Below are positions 54,152 through 64,000 of a DNA stretch of 64,000 nucleotides, one piece after another (the first letter of the stretch is position 1; each line of letters opens with the position of its first letter). The stretch is taken from assembly GCA_021018815.1 (NCBI GenBank), contig JAITYX010000028.1, positions 496,001-560,000 on the forward strand. The letters run 5' to 3'. The translations under genes were made by a program, and so were the position numbers. The notes under the pieces are model-generated. The model was not told where the DNA came from. It made no database searches and saw nothing but the letters and a program-made list of their open reading frames with translations. Source of the DNA: Talinum fruticosum. Its lineage: Eukaryota > Streptophyta > Magnoliopsida > Caryophyllales > Talinaceae.

Positions 54152-55560
54152 AATGGCTTAGAACAACGGACGGTTCGGTGAAGGAAGATCTTCCAACGAA
54201 ACCACCAAAGTTCAAAGCATCAAACTTCGTGCACTCGGAAGAAGCTCATGGAATACTTTCTAGTGGATCACGATGAAGATGTATGGAACATCATACAAGA
54301 AGGCAACTACATTTCCAATGAAGATGGAAGATACAAGACCTGTGCCTAAAGCAAAGTTCGAATACACCACTAAAGAGGCGTAAAAGGTTAGAAAGAACTT
54401 TAAAGCGATGAACATTCTAATGTGCGCCATCAGCTCGGAAGAATACGATAGAGTGTCAGCTTATGACATAGCCAAGGATGTGTGGGACACTCTTGTCAAC
54501 ACATATGAAGGAACCGGCCAAGTAAGACAAGTGAAGATAAGTTAATATCTTAAAAATACGAGCTGTTCAAGATGGAGCCGAAGCAAACATCACTCGGATG
54601 TTTATACGCTTCACCGAGATTACAAACAATCTCAAATCTCTAAGTAAAAAGATTTCCCATGAAGAGATGTATAGAAAAATCTTAAAGAGTCTACCTAAGA
54701 GAAGATGGGGTCCCAAGTTGATAGCCATTGGGGAAGCTCGGAACGTCTCTCAACTAAAGCCGGACGAACCGATTGGGAAGCTACTTACCCATGAAATCCA
54801 TCCGGAAGAAGAGGATGCCGAAGTTAGCACTAAAAAGAATATTGCGTCGAAGGCCTAAAAAAGCAGAGGAGAAAATCCGAGTTCCTCATAATCGAAGAAG
54901 ATCCCGTGGCACTCATTACTCGAGGCTTCAAAAGAATGATGAAGCACAAGAAATGGGAGAAAAGGCCAAGATAAGAGTTCTATAAGAAAGATAAGAAGGA
55001 TAGAAAAAGTAAATATTCATCTCCTTTAAAGTTATCTTTAACTAAGAACTCGAGTCTTTTGAATGTGGCAGCAAAGATCACATAGTCAAGGACTATCCAA
55101 GAAGAAAGAGGGACAGAAAGAAGAAGAAGGCTATAATGGCCACATAGAGTGATGAAGATTCATCTAAAGAAGATGAAGACCGAGACGATTCAAAGTATTT
55201 GATGGCTCTATCGAGGCTCGAAGCCGAATCCGAGTCGAGCTCGACAACTCGGACAATGAGGAGACAAATCCTCGGGAGGTAATTGAATATTTCCTCAAGT
55301 TTTCCAAAGTTGATTTAGCCAAATATATTTACACTTTTGAAGAAAAGTCCAATTTTGATTCTTCACAATACAAAGAACAACTTGAGTCTCTTACTTCGAG
55401 AGTATTGGTTTGAAAAATGAATTGGAAAAATTGAGACTCTCTCTAGGAGAACTCAAGACTAGTACTCAAGCTAATAAGATTGAGTCCGAGAAACTTAGAA
55501 GAGAAAACAAACATCTAAAATAAAAGCTTCTTTTGATGTTTACTCAAGGTCTGAAAAAAC
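54152..55560 (+). pseudogene. E4 gag polyprotein (UBN2-type), degenerate CCHC
   Basis: The ATG at 54152 is followed by TAG at codon 3. The conserved core includes KKLMEYFLVDHDEDVWNIIQ (54235-54300), KDVWDTLVNTYEGT (54475-54515), RFTEITNNLKSLSKKISHEE and RRWGPKLIAIGEARNVSQLK with a LLTHEIHPEEEDAEVST end (54598-54830). The knuckle at 55052-55096 reads ESFECGSKDHIVKDYP, so the first and last cysteines are Ser and Tyr. A Ser/Glu/Asp-rich coiled region follows to ~55520. Multiple frame changes are present. In active elements gag forms the particle. Confidence 0.85.
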
Positions 55561-56215
55561 ATTGACATGCTCTTAGGATCTCAATGTGTCTCCTTCGAAA
55601 GGAAGGACTTGGTTTTAACAAAGAGGAGGAATCAAATTCCTACTTAGATCTTTTCAAAAAGGACTCCAAAACTATTAAGTTTAGGAAGGTTAAGCATAGT
55701 TCTATTCATAAGAATGAGAGGAGGACTGAGCCTGGACCAGCTTACAGGATAAAACTTTCTCTAACAGTTTATAAAAGAAAAGATTTTCAAAAGAAAGAGA
55801 CACAGATCGAGTTTTCTAAAAGGAAGACTGAGAATCAAACCAAACCCAAAGTAATTCAGATTTGGGTTCCCAAGAGTCTTCTTCCTCAGAAAAGAACCAC
55901 AGTAAAGGGAGTTACTAGGTTCGTTAGAGGAAGTGAGAAGGGTTAGTGTGTTTACGCCTTGCAGGTAACTCGAAAAAGGACAAAATGTCATTGGCAACTA
56001 GACAATGGAGGCTCACGCCACATGTCGGTAGATTCAAGACTATTTTCTAAGTTGGAAGATTACATAGTAGGCAAAGTCACTTTTGGAGATGACAATAAAG
56101 GCAAGATAGTTGGGGTAGGCAAGATTGGAAAAGGAGATAACCTTGTCAAGCCAGCCTATCTTATCAAGGGATTAAAGTACAATCTACTCAAGTATCTTCC
56201 AACGGTGTGACAAAG
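55561..56215 (+). pseudogene. E4 gag C-terminal linker and aspartic protease
   Basis: The linker ORF at 55584-55946 is Lys/Arg-rich. The protease begins near 55985 with WQLDNGGSRHMSVDSRLFSK, in which the usual DSG/DTG active triad reads DNG (Asp codon at 56001). VTFGDDNKGKIVGVGKIGKG and LIKGLKYNLLKYL follow, ending at 56210. The changed triad suggests an inactive protease. Confidence 0.8.
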
Positions 56216-57480
56216 GTCAAGAGGTAAGGTTCACATAGACCAATTGCTATATTTTTATGCAACTACCAAAGAGACTAAGCTCTCGGGTAAGATATCAGGT
56301 AACACCTAAATAATTCCTCTTTCTAACCCTAGTCAGAATTTATCTCGCTTAAACGCATCTCTACCCGATGATTCTTGGACATGGCATTGTAAACTAGGTC
56401 ATGTTAGGATGCACACTATAAAAAGGTTGCATCTAATGGTTTAGTCAAAGGATTACCTAACCGTGCATTTAAGAAAGATAAAATTTGTGAAGCATGTACA
56501 AAAGGGAAACAAGCCATATCATCTTTCAAATCTCTCAAAACTCGTTTCCACATCCAAAGTACTTGAAATGTTGCATATGGATTTATGTGGTGAAACTCCT
56601 GTAAAGAGTCTCGGAGGTAAATCATATGTACTTGCAATTGTTGATGACTACTCACGATTTACATGGGTGTGTTTTCTTAAGCACAAAAATGAAGCTTTCA
56701 AAGAGTTCAACAAGCTCTGCAGGAAAATTCAAGTTGAGTCTTAGACTCGGATCGGGAAGATTCAAACTCACCATGGAATGGAGTTCAACTACTCGGAATT
56801 TGCAGAGTTCTTCGATAAGAATGGTATCTCCCACAACTTCTCCACACCTAGAAATCCTGAACATAATGGAGTAGTGGGGAGAAAGAATAGAACTTTTGAA
56901 GAAATAGGAAGGACAATGATGATTGAACATGATCTGCGTTACTATTTATGGGCTCGGGCAATCAATACCGCAAACTACACACTAAATAGATGATCGGACC
57001 CATCCTGAAGAAAACTCCATACGAGATCTACAAGGGAAAGAAACCCAACATTTCATATTTCAAACCCTTCGAATGTAAGTGTGATGTTCACAATAATAGT
57101 AAGGATCACTCGACCAAGTTTGATGCTCGGTCGGATGAAGGTATTTTTCCGGGTTATTCATCTCATAGTAAAGCATATCGTATTTTCAATAAAAGAACTA
57201 ACAAAGTGGAAGAAAGCATCCACGTTGTTTTTGATGACATTGACCAAGGAAAACCAAGTGAGTCAACATTCTCGGAACCGAAACTCGGTAGAGATGAAGA
57301 TGATCTTACCGAAGCCGAGCTCGGATAGAGTCAAGGAGAAGCAACTCAAAAACACCATGACTCAGCTGAAGCAGCTCATGAGCCACCTCGGAATGCTGAG
57401 AGTCAATTACATGAGCAAGCTCAATCACATCGGATCATCGAAGATCAACAAATTCAACCTACAAATCTGGTGAACCGAAG
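56216..57480 (+). pseudogene. E4 integrase with substituted catalytic residues
   Basis: The HHCC region at 56380-56510 includes WHCKLGHVRMHT-like codons and KICEACTKGKQ. Core: MLHMDLCGETPVKSLGGKSY (first Asp intact, ~56575), VDDYSRFTWVCFLKHKNEAF, then THHGMEF with His (56769-56771) where the second catalytic Asp is expected, and NGVVGRKNRT with Gly (56877-56879) in place of the catalytic Glu. The C-terminal part at 57000-57330 has YKGKKPNISYFKPFECKCDV, FPGYSSHSKAYRIFNKRTNK and an acidic tail. Two of the three DDE residues are therefore lost, besides frameshifts. Confidence 0.85.
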
Positions 57481-57489
57481 AATAGGTAG

Positions 57490-58350
57490 AGCCTTCAAAT
57501 GGAGCTACTAACAAATTCAACCCAGTCAAAAACTTCTTGTCCGACATCAACAAGTGGGGTAAGAATTCATTCTTCTTTACAAAATCTACGTGCATTCACT
57601 GCATTCATATCATTAATTGAACCCAAAAATGCAGTAGAGGCCCTAAATGAACCTGAATGGGTAGAGGTCATGCAAGAGGAACTTAATCAATTTGAAAGAA
57701 ACCAAGTTTAGACTCTGTCCAAACGACATTTTGACCGCCCAATCATAGGAACCACGTGGGTTTTCGAAAACAAACTGGATGAGGATGGGTTAGTAGTCGG
57801 AAATAAGGCACGACTTGTGGCTCAAGGTTATAATCAACAAAAGGGATTGATTGTGGGAAACCTTTGCACCGGTTTCTAGGATTGAAGCAATTAGAATCCT
57901 ACCGGCATTTGCATCAAACATGAATATTAAATTATATCAAATGGATGTCAAATGTGCTTTTCTAAATGGTTTCATTCAAGAGGAAGTCTATGTTGAGCAA
58001 CCCCCTGGATTTGAAAACTCAGAATTTCCAAATCATGTTTTCAAATTGCAAAAAGCTCTTTATGGTGTTAAACAAGCTCCTAGAGCTTCGTATGAAAGAC
58101 TCGAGCAGTTTCTTGGTTGAAAATGATTTGAAAAGAGGTCAGATTGACAAGACTCTCTTCATAAAAACCAAGGGGAAAGACTTTCTTATTGTTTAGATTT
58201 TATGTCGATGATATAATTTTTGGAGCTACTAATGAAAATCTTTGTCGATATTTTTTGACTTAATGAGACAGGAATTCCAAATGAGCATGATGGGAGAACT
58301 TAATTTGTTCCTTGGTTTACAAATCAAACAAGACAAGGATGGCATCTATG
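57490..58350 (+). pseudogene. E4 reverse transcriptase, first part
   Basis: Hinge: EPKNAVEALNEPEWVEVMQE (57620-57680). RT: TTWVFENKLDEDGLVVGNKA, NIKLYQMDVKCAFLNGFIQE, EVYVEQPPGFENSEFPNHVF, KALYGVKQAPRASYERLEQF (57750-58115). The YVDD active-site codons are intact at 58201-58212, but a TAG stop lies just before them (~58193). The reading is cut at 58355 by the inserted LTR. Confidence 0.85.
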
Positions 58351-58355
58351 TCCAT

Positions 58356-59770
58356 TGTTAGGAAGAATTAAGTTCTCAAATTGTAACCGCAAGTGCACGG
58401 CGTAATTGTAGCTAGCCGTAAGCAGGGGTCGTGTCCACAGAGAGTTGTGTTTCAAATATCAAAGCTAATTTAAACTTTCTATCTAGGCGAATCAACACGA
58501 GATGAGATAGATATGGTGATTAAACTAACCTAGAGAGTAATAAAAATAAAATAGTCGAGTTGTGATTTTACCACTTAATAAACTAATTAATCAAGTCAAG
58601 CCTAAACCTACCCAAGTTTATATAAGTATTTAGGAGTGGTTAGTTGCACCATCAAAGCCTATCCAAGCCACACTTTCAAGGGTCATGAGCTTGTCTAGTT
58701 ATTCTAACCACCTACTTTCGTGGGGTTAGCCCAACTAAACTACAAAAATAGCAACCTTGGACCTAGCTAGAATTCGGGCTATTTTCATGCCAAAATCCCA
58801 ACTATTCTCTTTACCCACACCAGCAAATTGACTCCACCTTTCAGTGATAGAAAAACCGCCTAAAAATCAAGATGAAAATACCCTTTCGAGCATCTCATCC
58901 AACCTATGGTAGGTATGAGAAACAATCCCAAAATACTAGCATAAACTAGGTAAGTAAAGGCCTAAACAAAATTAATTAGCCATCAAGGAGGCTAATCACA
59001 ATCAAAGCAATCAACTTTAACAACTAATTGACATAGAACACAAAATTAATCTAATGACTACTAACAAAAATTAACTCCAATAACGATGTAAACTAACAAA
59101 ATAAAATTAAACATAAGGTTAAACAATTGAACTAACTACTACTAACATAAAAATATAATAAAAATCAAACCTTTAAACTAAACGAAACAAACTAAAGAGA
59201 AGGGAGAGATGAAAGGGAAGAAGTTACCAGGAATGAATCAAACCGAACCGAAAACTATTAGGAACCGAATTAAAACTAAAACTAAAACAAATAATTGAAT
59301 CTAAATTTTTAGAGTCTAAAATTTACATGGAGAAAACTAATTAATTAAACTAAATTAACCTAAGACTAAGCCTAAACCTAAAGTCTGCTCTCCCAACAGA
59401 ACTCCAGCCGCTGCCTTTTATATATATGTTGCTCCCACTGCCGCTGCCCTTGATTTTCAATCTTGGAAGAATTCCGATGCTGATGTCGTCGTCCAAAATT
59501 TTACCATATCAATTCCTCGGGCCTTTTCCTCACGGTGCTTGGCTTCCTTTTTTTTCTTTTCTTTTTTATTTGTTTTTATTGTAAATCTTGAATCTTAATG
59601 TCCAAGATCATACTTTCCTTGTTTTTAAATCCAAATTTCCGATTCTTGTTCGGTTGAACTTTATTACCTATAAAAGTAAATAAAATAAGTAAATTTCAAA
59701 AAACATATTATTTTACGAGTCAAAAATTAAGTAAATAAGGGTATAAATGACGTAATATTTGGACCGAACA
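58356..59770 (-). repeat. Solo LTR of an unrelated retrotransposon (1415 bp) with TCCAT target duplication
   Basis: TGTTAGGAAG at the left end and GACCGAACA at the right end give TG..CA with inverted ends TGTTAGG/CCGAACA. The 5-bp duplication TCCAT flanks it exactly (58351-58355 and 59771-59775), and the RT reading continues across. The minus strand carries a TATA box (TATATATAAAAGGC), which suggests the LTR is oriented minus. No coding sequence or PBS is inside. The left part has 'ccgcaagtgcacgg' and 'gtcgtgtccacagagag' phrases. The family is not identified. Confidence 0.85.
59415..59427 (-). promoter_or_regulatory. TATA box of the solo LTR
   Basis: The minus strand reads ATATATATAAAAGGCAGC. 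It is the only strong TATA-type motif in this LTR and lies about 345 bp from its right end. Confidence 0.5.
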
Positions 59771-59775
59771 TCCAT

Positions 59776-60564
59776 CAATCCAAGTATACCAAGGAGTTGC
59801 TGAAGATATACAAGCTTCAAGATGCGAAACATGAAGCAACACCCATGAGTAGCAGACATAAAACTGGACTCGGATGAAAAAGTTAAAGCAGTAGATCAAA
59901 AACACTATCGAGGTATGATTAGATCTCTACTATATCCGACCTCCAAGTAGGCCGGACATTATGTTCGGTGTATGTCCGTGTGCAAGATTCCAAGGTAATC
60001 CAAAAGAATCACATCTCACTACGGTGAAGAGAATCTTTAAATATCTTACATGGACTCGGAATCTAGGTCTATAGTTCTCAAGAGATTCAAAACCGACCCT
60101 CACTAGATACTCACATGCTAACTATGCTGGATACAAAGTTGATAGAAAGAGCACTTCAGGAGAATGCCGGTTTACGGGTCTATCCACGATATCTTGGCAC
60201 TGAAAGAAGCAAAACTCAGCTCGCTTTATCGACGGCTGAAGCCGAGTACATTGCAGCTAGAGCATGTTGTGCTCAGATTTTATGGATCAAGCAACACTTG
60301 AAAGACATTGGACTGTCATGCAAATCAATTCCAATCAAGTGTGGCAATGATAGTGCAATCAGCATCACTAAGAATCCAGTTCAACACTCTAAGACAAAGC
60401 ATATTGAGGTCAGGTATCATTTTCTTGGAGACCATTATGAGAAAGGTGATATTAAACTTGAATTCATTCCTACTAAACTTCAATTAGCCGATATCTTTAC
60501 TAAGCCACTTAGTGAGGATCGGTTTTGCTTTATTAGGAATGAACTTAGCATGATAAATGCATGA
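59776..60564 (+). pseudogene. E4 reverse transcriptase end and RNase H
   Basis: RT resumes after the solo LTR with codons for QSKYTKELLKIYKLQDAKHE-like residues (59776-59835), then the connection region with LDSDEKVKAVDQKHYRGMIR (59860-59930). RNase H ORF, 60115-60564: LALSTAEAEYIAARACCAQI, LWIKQHLKDIGLSCKSIPIK, CGNDSAISITKNPVQHSKTK, HIEVRYHFLGDHYEKGDIKL, QLADIFTKPLSEDRF and a stop at 60564. The RNase H is the best-preserved copia RNase H in the window. Confidence 0.9.
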
Positions 60565-61137
60565 TTATGTGTTTTTCTAAGTGAAATTATCTTATATGAT
60601 TATGTGTTACATGTTTCTTCCCTTTGTCTTAATAGTAGTTAGTTCGATTGACCAATGATACCGAGCTAGGAGTTGTCATCTGTTTGCACTTTCCGAGTCA
60701 CTTAGAAACCTTACTCGAGTCGAGACTTAGTTTTTGAGAAAATTGGACTTCAAACTTCGAAATCATCTCTAGATTAGTGGAGAATTTCATAAATTTCTTT
60801 TAAAATCTCTCTTTTCTCTGTCTCTCTCTTATGCATCAATCAGTCAACTAGCCATTGGGAGACAGACACTAGAATTCTAACCATTGAAGCGTAGAACAGT
60901 ACACATCGATCCGAGGTGACTGTTGGAGAGTTGGGTCGAACGGATCATCGAAGGACATTCCATTCGCAATAAATAGCATCTATTTTCGTTCAATTTGCTA
61001 CTTTACTCTTTACTACCATTCACTCGGGCATACTTACTCGTACGATCTTAGCTTTGGAGTAATCTCGGTACTCGCTCTCTCTCTCTCTCTCTCTCTTCTT
61101 CGAAGATAGCTCACTCTCTTTTCAAAGCTTCTCAAAC
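60565..61137 (+). other. E4 spacer between RNase H and ORF3
   Basis: Non-coding, 573 bp, collinear with the spacers of E1-E3 ('agaatttcataaatttctttt' at 60782). It holds the TATA-like box at 60968 and a pyrimidine-rich leader with a (CT)n run at 61072-61095. Confidence 0.6.
60968..60976 (+). promoter_or_regulatory. Candidate TATA box for ORF3 in E4, one base changed
   Basis: AATAAATAG within GCAATAAATAGCATC, against GCTATAAATAGCA in the other copies. It ends 161 bp before the ORF3 ATG (61138) and starts 404 bp after the RNase H stop. Confidence 0.5.
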
Positions 61138-62530
61138 ATGCTTAAGTGAGGATCCACTCCAGATTTTCTTGGTTCTACAACCAAGAAACCTAGAACTAAA
61201 AGCCACAATGGTCCTTCTAATCCTCGAAAATCCTTCTCACCCAACATCCGACGTTGGATGACAAATTCTTCCCAACCACAAAATTGTCATGGTTGAAACA
61301 CATCAAGACCATAGGGGTATATAATTTCCTCTATTTCAGCGAATTTATTTACCCGAACTCGTCGCCGAGTTCCGCTCAAACCTTTGTAGCTCTTAGGGAA
61401 TCATCACCTCCGGAGTTCGCAAGACGGTAGTCCGTATTAACCTCTATCTTCTCCATCATCTATTCAAAGTTTCATCTCTTTTCCTTAACAACAACCCCAT
61501 CCCCTTCATTGAGGTTGCTGATGAATTTTTGAAAAATATGCCAAGGACGTCCCCGAGTCACGCAAAAACTTTTATGTGACTCGGATGAAGACTGAGGCTT
61601 GTTTTCTCTGCTTCTTGCTGATGAGAACCTTCTTTTCTCATCATACTAGCAAAGAGAATCCTCATTCAATGATTCTCAAGGCTTTATTTGACATTCTCAA
61701 GGGCTACGATGTAGACCTCTTCGCAGCAATTATCGAGCGGATGGTCTCTATGCCAGCTCAAACCAAGAAATCCACTCGTCTCCCTTTCGAGCCCTCCTCG
61801 GTCTCATCTTTAAACAATTCAAGGTCCCACTCCCCTCCAACCCTAACAAAGTGTTTAAGGCTACCATAGTAGTTGGCGAAAAGAGCTTCTTGGCTATAGA
61901 TACCGGGAAACCCAACCGGGCGTTTGGGTCCACGACTCGAAGCCGAGGCAACCCTCTCCTCCGCCTAAGACTCGAGACTCCTCTCTCACTCCCTCCTCCA
62001 CCTGGCGGTGCATCCACCTCAAGTCCCCCTCCTCAAGCCACTATCGCTTTGTCCTTCAATCCGAGATACTCTTCACTCCTTCAAGACTCGTCCTTCAATC
62101 TATGACCAGTCAACCAAAAAACAACCCAATCTCAAATTCGAGAGCGAGCAAGATGTGCTCCTCGAAATGAAGGCCTTCGTCAAGGAGCGAGCGGGAGTTG
62201 GTTGAGCTCCTCGAAGAACGACGCTCCAAATCAGCTCGGGACCCGGACATCTCGAAACATCCGAAGAGTCCTTAAGCCTCGCCAAGTCTCCGTCTCGGAG
62301 AGGCGACTGAGCGAAGAGGAGGTTGCGGTGAAGCGGCTCCTTCTAAGGAGAAGGAGGAAGAAGAGAAAGAGGAAGAAGGAGAGAAGCGGGACAAAGCCGA
62401 GGGATGAGGTGCTCCCGCTCCTCTACGAGAGCCGATAAGCTTAGACAGCGAGTCTAAGTGACTCGGAAGACCCTGCCGATGTTGGACGGTCGGCACCCGT
62501 TAAGCCGGAGGAAGCACTCGCGCTGTGATG
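61138..62530 (+). pseudogene. E4 ORF3: Sirevirus env-like / plant transposon protein, decayed
   Basis: The ATG at 61138 is followed by a stop at codon 4 (AGA to TGA relative to E3), then a basic region. The DDKFFPTTKLSWLKHIKTIG block is near 61258-61315; YNFLYFSEFIYP follows. In another frame SSLFLNNNPIPFIEVADEF is near 61465-61535. At 61576-61760 an open frame has CFLCFLLMRTFFSHHTSKEN and LFDILKGYDVDLFAAIIERM. Then FKATIVVGEKSFLAIDTGKP (61851), a proline-rich linker (SLPPPPGGASTSSPPPQA, ~62000), a charged helix and a Lys/Glu-rich tail (62330-62400). It covers the whole ORF3 length but with several frame changes. Function unknown. Confidence 0.75.
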
Positions 62531-63058
62531 TTCTATGAGGATGAGCCTCTGGATGACCTTATTATGGGTCGACAACTCGGAGGCGATAACATTTCGAGAT
62601 ATCCTAGTGCTACCACCACCGTGATCTTCAACGTCTTCACAAGCGTATCGGCGCGAGTCAACTCGAGACCGGTCCCACTCTACCATTCTAATTTCTTTTT
62701 CTTGATCTTATTTTCATTTTTCTTGTCCGGACAATCAAATTGTATCAACTTGATACATTCTTCCGCATTTTGTTTTTTTTTTTTTTGTTGAAAGGCAAGA
62801 GGGTGAATACTTAGAAAACTTGTTCTCTTCTTTAGGGGAGTTTTCCCACCCTCTCTTTTGTATGTTTTTTCTATTTATTTTCCGTGTTTATGTAGATGTG
62901 AATGAAGTTTCGGATTTCGAGCATATTGCTTTACGAGCATGACTTCTTTACGAGTTTAAATTTGCTATTCTATTTCGCCTTGATATGTCAACTCATTTCT
63001 TTATTTTACTCGATATAAATACTCGCAATTTTTCTTCAAATGAGCTATCTCAATCCAA
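62531..63058 (+). other. E4 3' region, no gene
   Basis: It includes a T-rich run (62770-62787) and a stretch (62790-63050) similar to the 3' untranslated region of E1 and E2, for example 'ttatttaattttccg'-like and 'gagcatatt' pieces. The polypurine tract next to the LTR and the first ~800 bp of the LTR are deleted. Confidence 0.5.
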
Positions 63059-63756
63059 GTTCACTTCTCAACGGATATTTTTGAGTGACTCGGAAGAATC
63101 GTTACAATGGTCACAAAAGGACTTCCATTCGGAAGAGAGTCACAACGGCTAATCGGCTTAGTCATCTATAAATAGAAGCCAACTCTCAAGAGTTGAAGAT
63201 TGCAGAGACTTACTAGAATTATTGTCAATAAACATTACTTAAGACAAAGTCTTTGTATTCATATTCAATCTTCTATTTACAACTCCCAACTTATAATTCG
63301 TTCTTTACGAGTTGTAAAGTCTTGTAATCAGTCACATACTCTTTCATAATTTCCGAATAAGGTTCCTTGGCCGAGCTGTAAGGGTTAACTCAGCTCGGTT
63401 GTCCTTAGCTGTAAAGGTTACCTTAGCTAGGAAGTACTAGATTAGATAAGGGAACTTCGAGTCTACGAAAACTCGTAAGGAATTATTTAAGGGAGCAATT
63501 CGGTTGAGTCGGTGTCTTGTATTTTGTGGATTCAAATATTGGATTTGATTTGTGCTTGGATTAGCACTGGCCGTGGTTTTCTACCCGAGGAGGATTTCCA
63601 CGTATATCTAAGTTCACACTTTTACGAGTCCAATCTAGACTCGGATTGTCTTGATTACTTCTTTCAAGCTTTAATCTTCCAAGTTTGACAAAATTTCCTC
63701 ATCACCCTATTCACCCCCATATAGGGTGACTAAGACTCTCCAAGAGCAAACCTTTA
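63059..63756 (+). repeat. E4 3' LTR, 5' part deleted (698 bp)
   Basis: Collinear with 53390-54093. It contains the TATA box (63167-63175), the twin hairpins at 63371-63431 with perfect CCGAGCTG/CAGCTCGG pairing, the end hairpin, and ends CCTTTA (CCTTCA expected). Confidence 0.85.
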
Positions 63757-64000
63757 GGAGAGATAAAAAGTAGTGAGGATTCGTTATTGAGGAAGAAGAA
63801 GGTGGCAATTCGAGTAAACAGATCGGACCGAGAGGGAGACGAGAACCAGACAAAAATGGAGAAGAAGAAGGATAGGGGCAATAGCGAGCAATGTAGCAAC
63901 GGGTAGATAGATGGAGGTGGCGAGCAAGCAAAAGGAGCGGTCGTCGACAAGTTAGAGTACGGCGGCCAACGAATGAAGGGGAACGACGGGCAAGAGAGGA
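63757..64000. other. GA-rich flank, possibly continuation of the 52100 LTR
   Basis: A purine-rich stretch on the plus strand without a supported gene; minus-strand ORFs here are Ser/Leu/Pro low-complexity. Composition and the GGAGA flank suggest the right half of the target LTR interrupted by E4. Confidence 0.4.

Larger units (their letters stand above)
52595..63756 (+). mobile_element. Sirevirus-type retrotransposon E4, nearly complete (with nested solo LTR)
   Basis: The plus-strand order is 5' LTR (52595-54093), PBS, gag, protease, integrase, RT (interrupted by a 1415-bp LTR), RNase H, spacer with TATA-like box, ORF3, 3' region and 3' LTR (63059-63756, lacking its first ~800 bp). The two LTRs are very similar where both exist. 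The flanks CGAGA (52590-52594) and GGAGA (63757-63761) are a possible 5-bp target duplication with one mismatch. All genes carry stops or frameshifts. Confidence 0.9.

Noticed and set aside
62272..62440. Lys/Arg/Glu-rich ORFs resembling a nuclear protein
   Set aside because: They are the charged tail of E4 ORF3 read in other frames.

Overview
This window is intergenic, repeat-dense DNA from a flowering plant, probably a eudicot. It holds Ty1/copia elements of the Sirevirus (SIRE/Maximus) type with an extra 3' ORF, a Tat-lineage Ty3/gypsy element, a gag-only gypsy derivative and two CACTA (En/Spm) transposons. No intact host gene, tRNA, rRNA or CRISPR array was found. Every recognisable coding region carries stops or frameshifts, so they are annotated as pseudogenes. 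The species cannot be named from the sequence.

Layout. 1-5974: minus-strand CACTA transposon with a decayed TNP2-type transposase; its right terminus (revcomp CACTACTACAAAACTG) lies at 5974 and its left end is outside the window. It is inserted at the edge of a ~560-630 bp tandem repeat (5975-7165). 7166-9552: no gene; the last part is a GA-rich LTR-like fragment. 9553-20267: minus-strand Sirevirus E1, with a solo LTR inside its integrase (14788-16265). 20268-30760: minus-strand Tat-type Ty3/gypsy element, with a solo LTR in its RT (28299-29879). On its 3' side, antisense to pol, lie remnants of a plant mobile domain (PMD) ORF and a second plant ORF. 30775-42510: two head-to-head Sirevirus copies, E2 (minus) and E3 (plus), best explained by E2 nesting in E3 followed by one large deletion, plus a further LTR with PBS. 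42857-47099: an LTR scrap, a GRF-zinc-finger-like remnant, and the 3' part of a second CACTA element with an Ulp1-like protease. 47100-48395: a second Tat integrase/RNase H scrap. 48396-52594: a gypsy-type element with 2.4-kb LTRs and gag but no pol. 52595-63756: plus-strand Sirevirus E4, nearly complete, interrupted by a 1415-bp solo LTR with a perfect TCCAT target duplication.

Most notable pattern. All four Sirevirus copies carry an env-like/plant-transposon-protein ORF ('ORF3') between RNase H and the 3' LTR. In every copy a TATAAATAGCA box (one base changed in E4) lies about 161-171 bp upstream of the ORF3 start and about 390-408 bp after the RNase H stop, and a pyrimidine-rich leader follows it. 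This looks like a conserved internal promoter dedicated to ORF3, separate from the LTR promoter. The Sirevirus LTRs also share a twin-hairpin module downstream of the LTR TATA box with compensatory base changes. The Tat element combines a sense pol with antisense PMD-type ORFs.

All coordinates of decayed copies are approximate to a few bases at element ends and to tens of bases at pseudogene ends. All family assignments come from motif reading, not from database searches.
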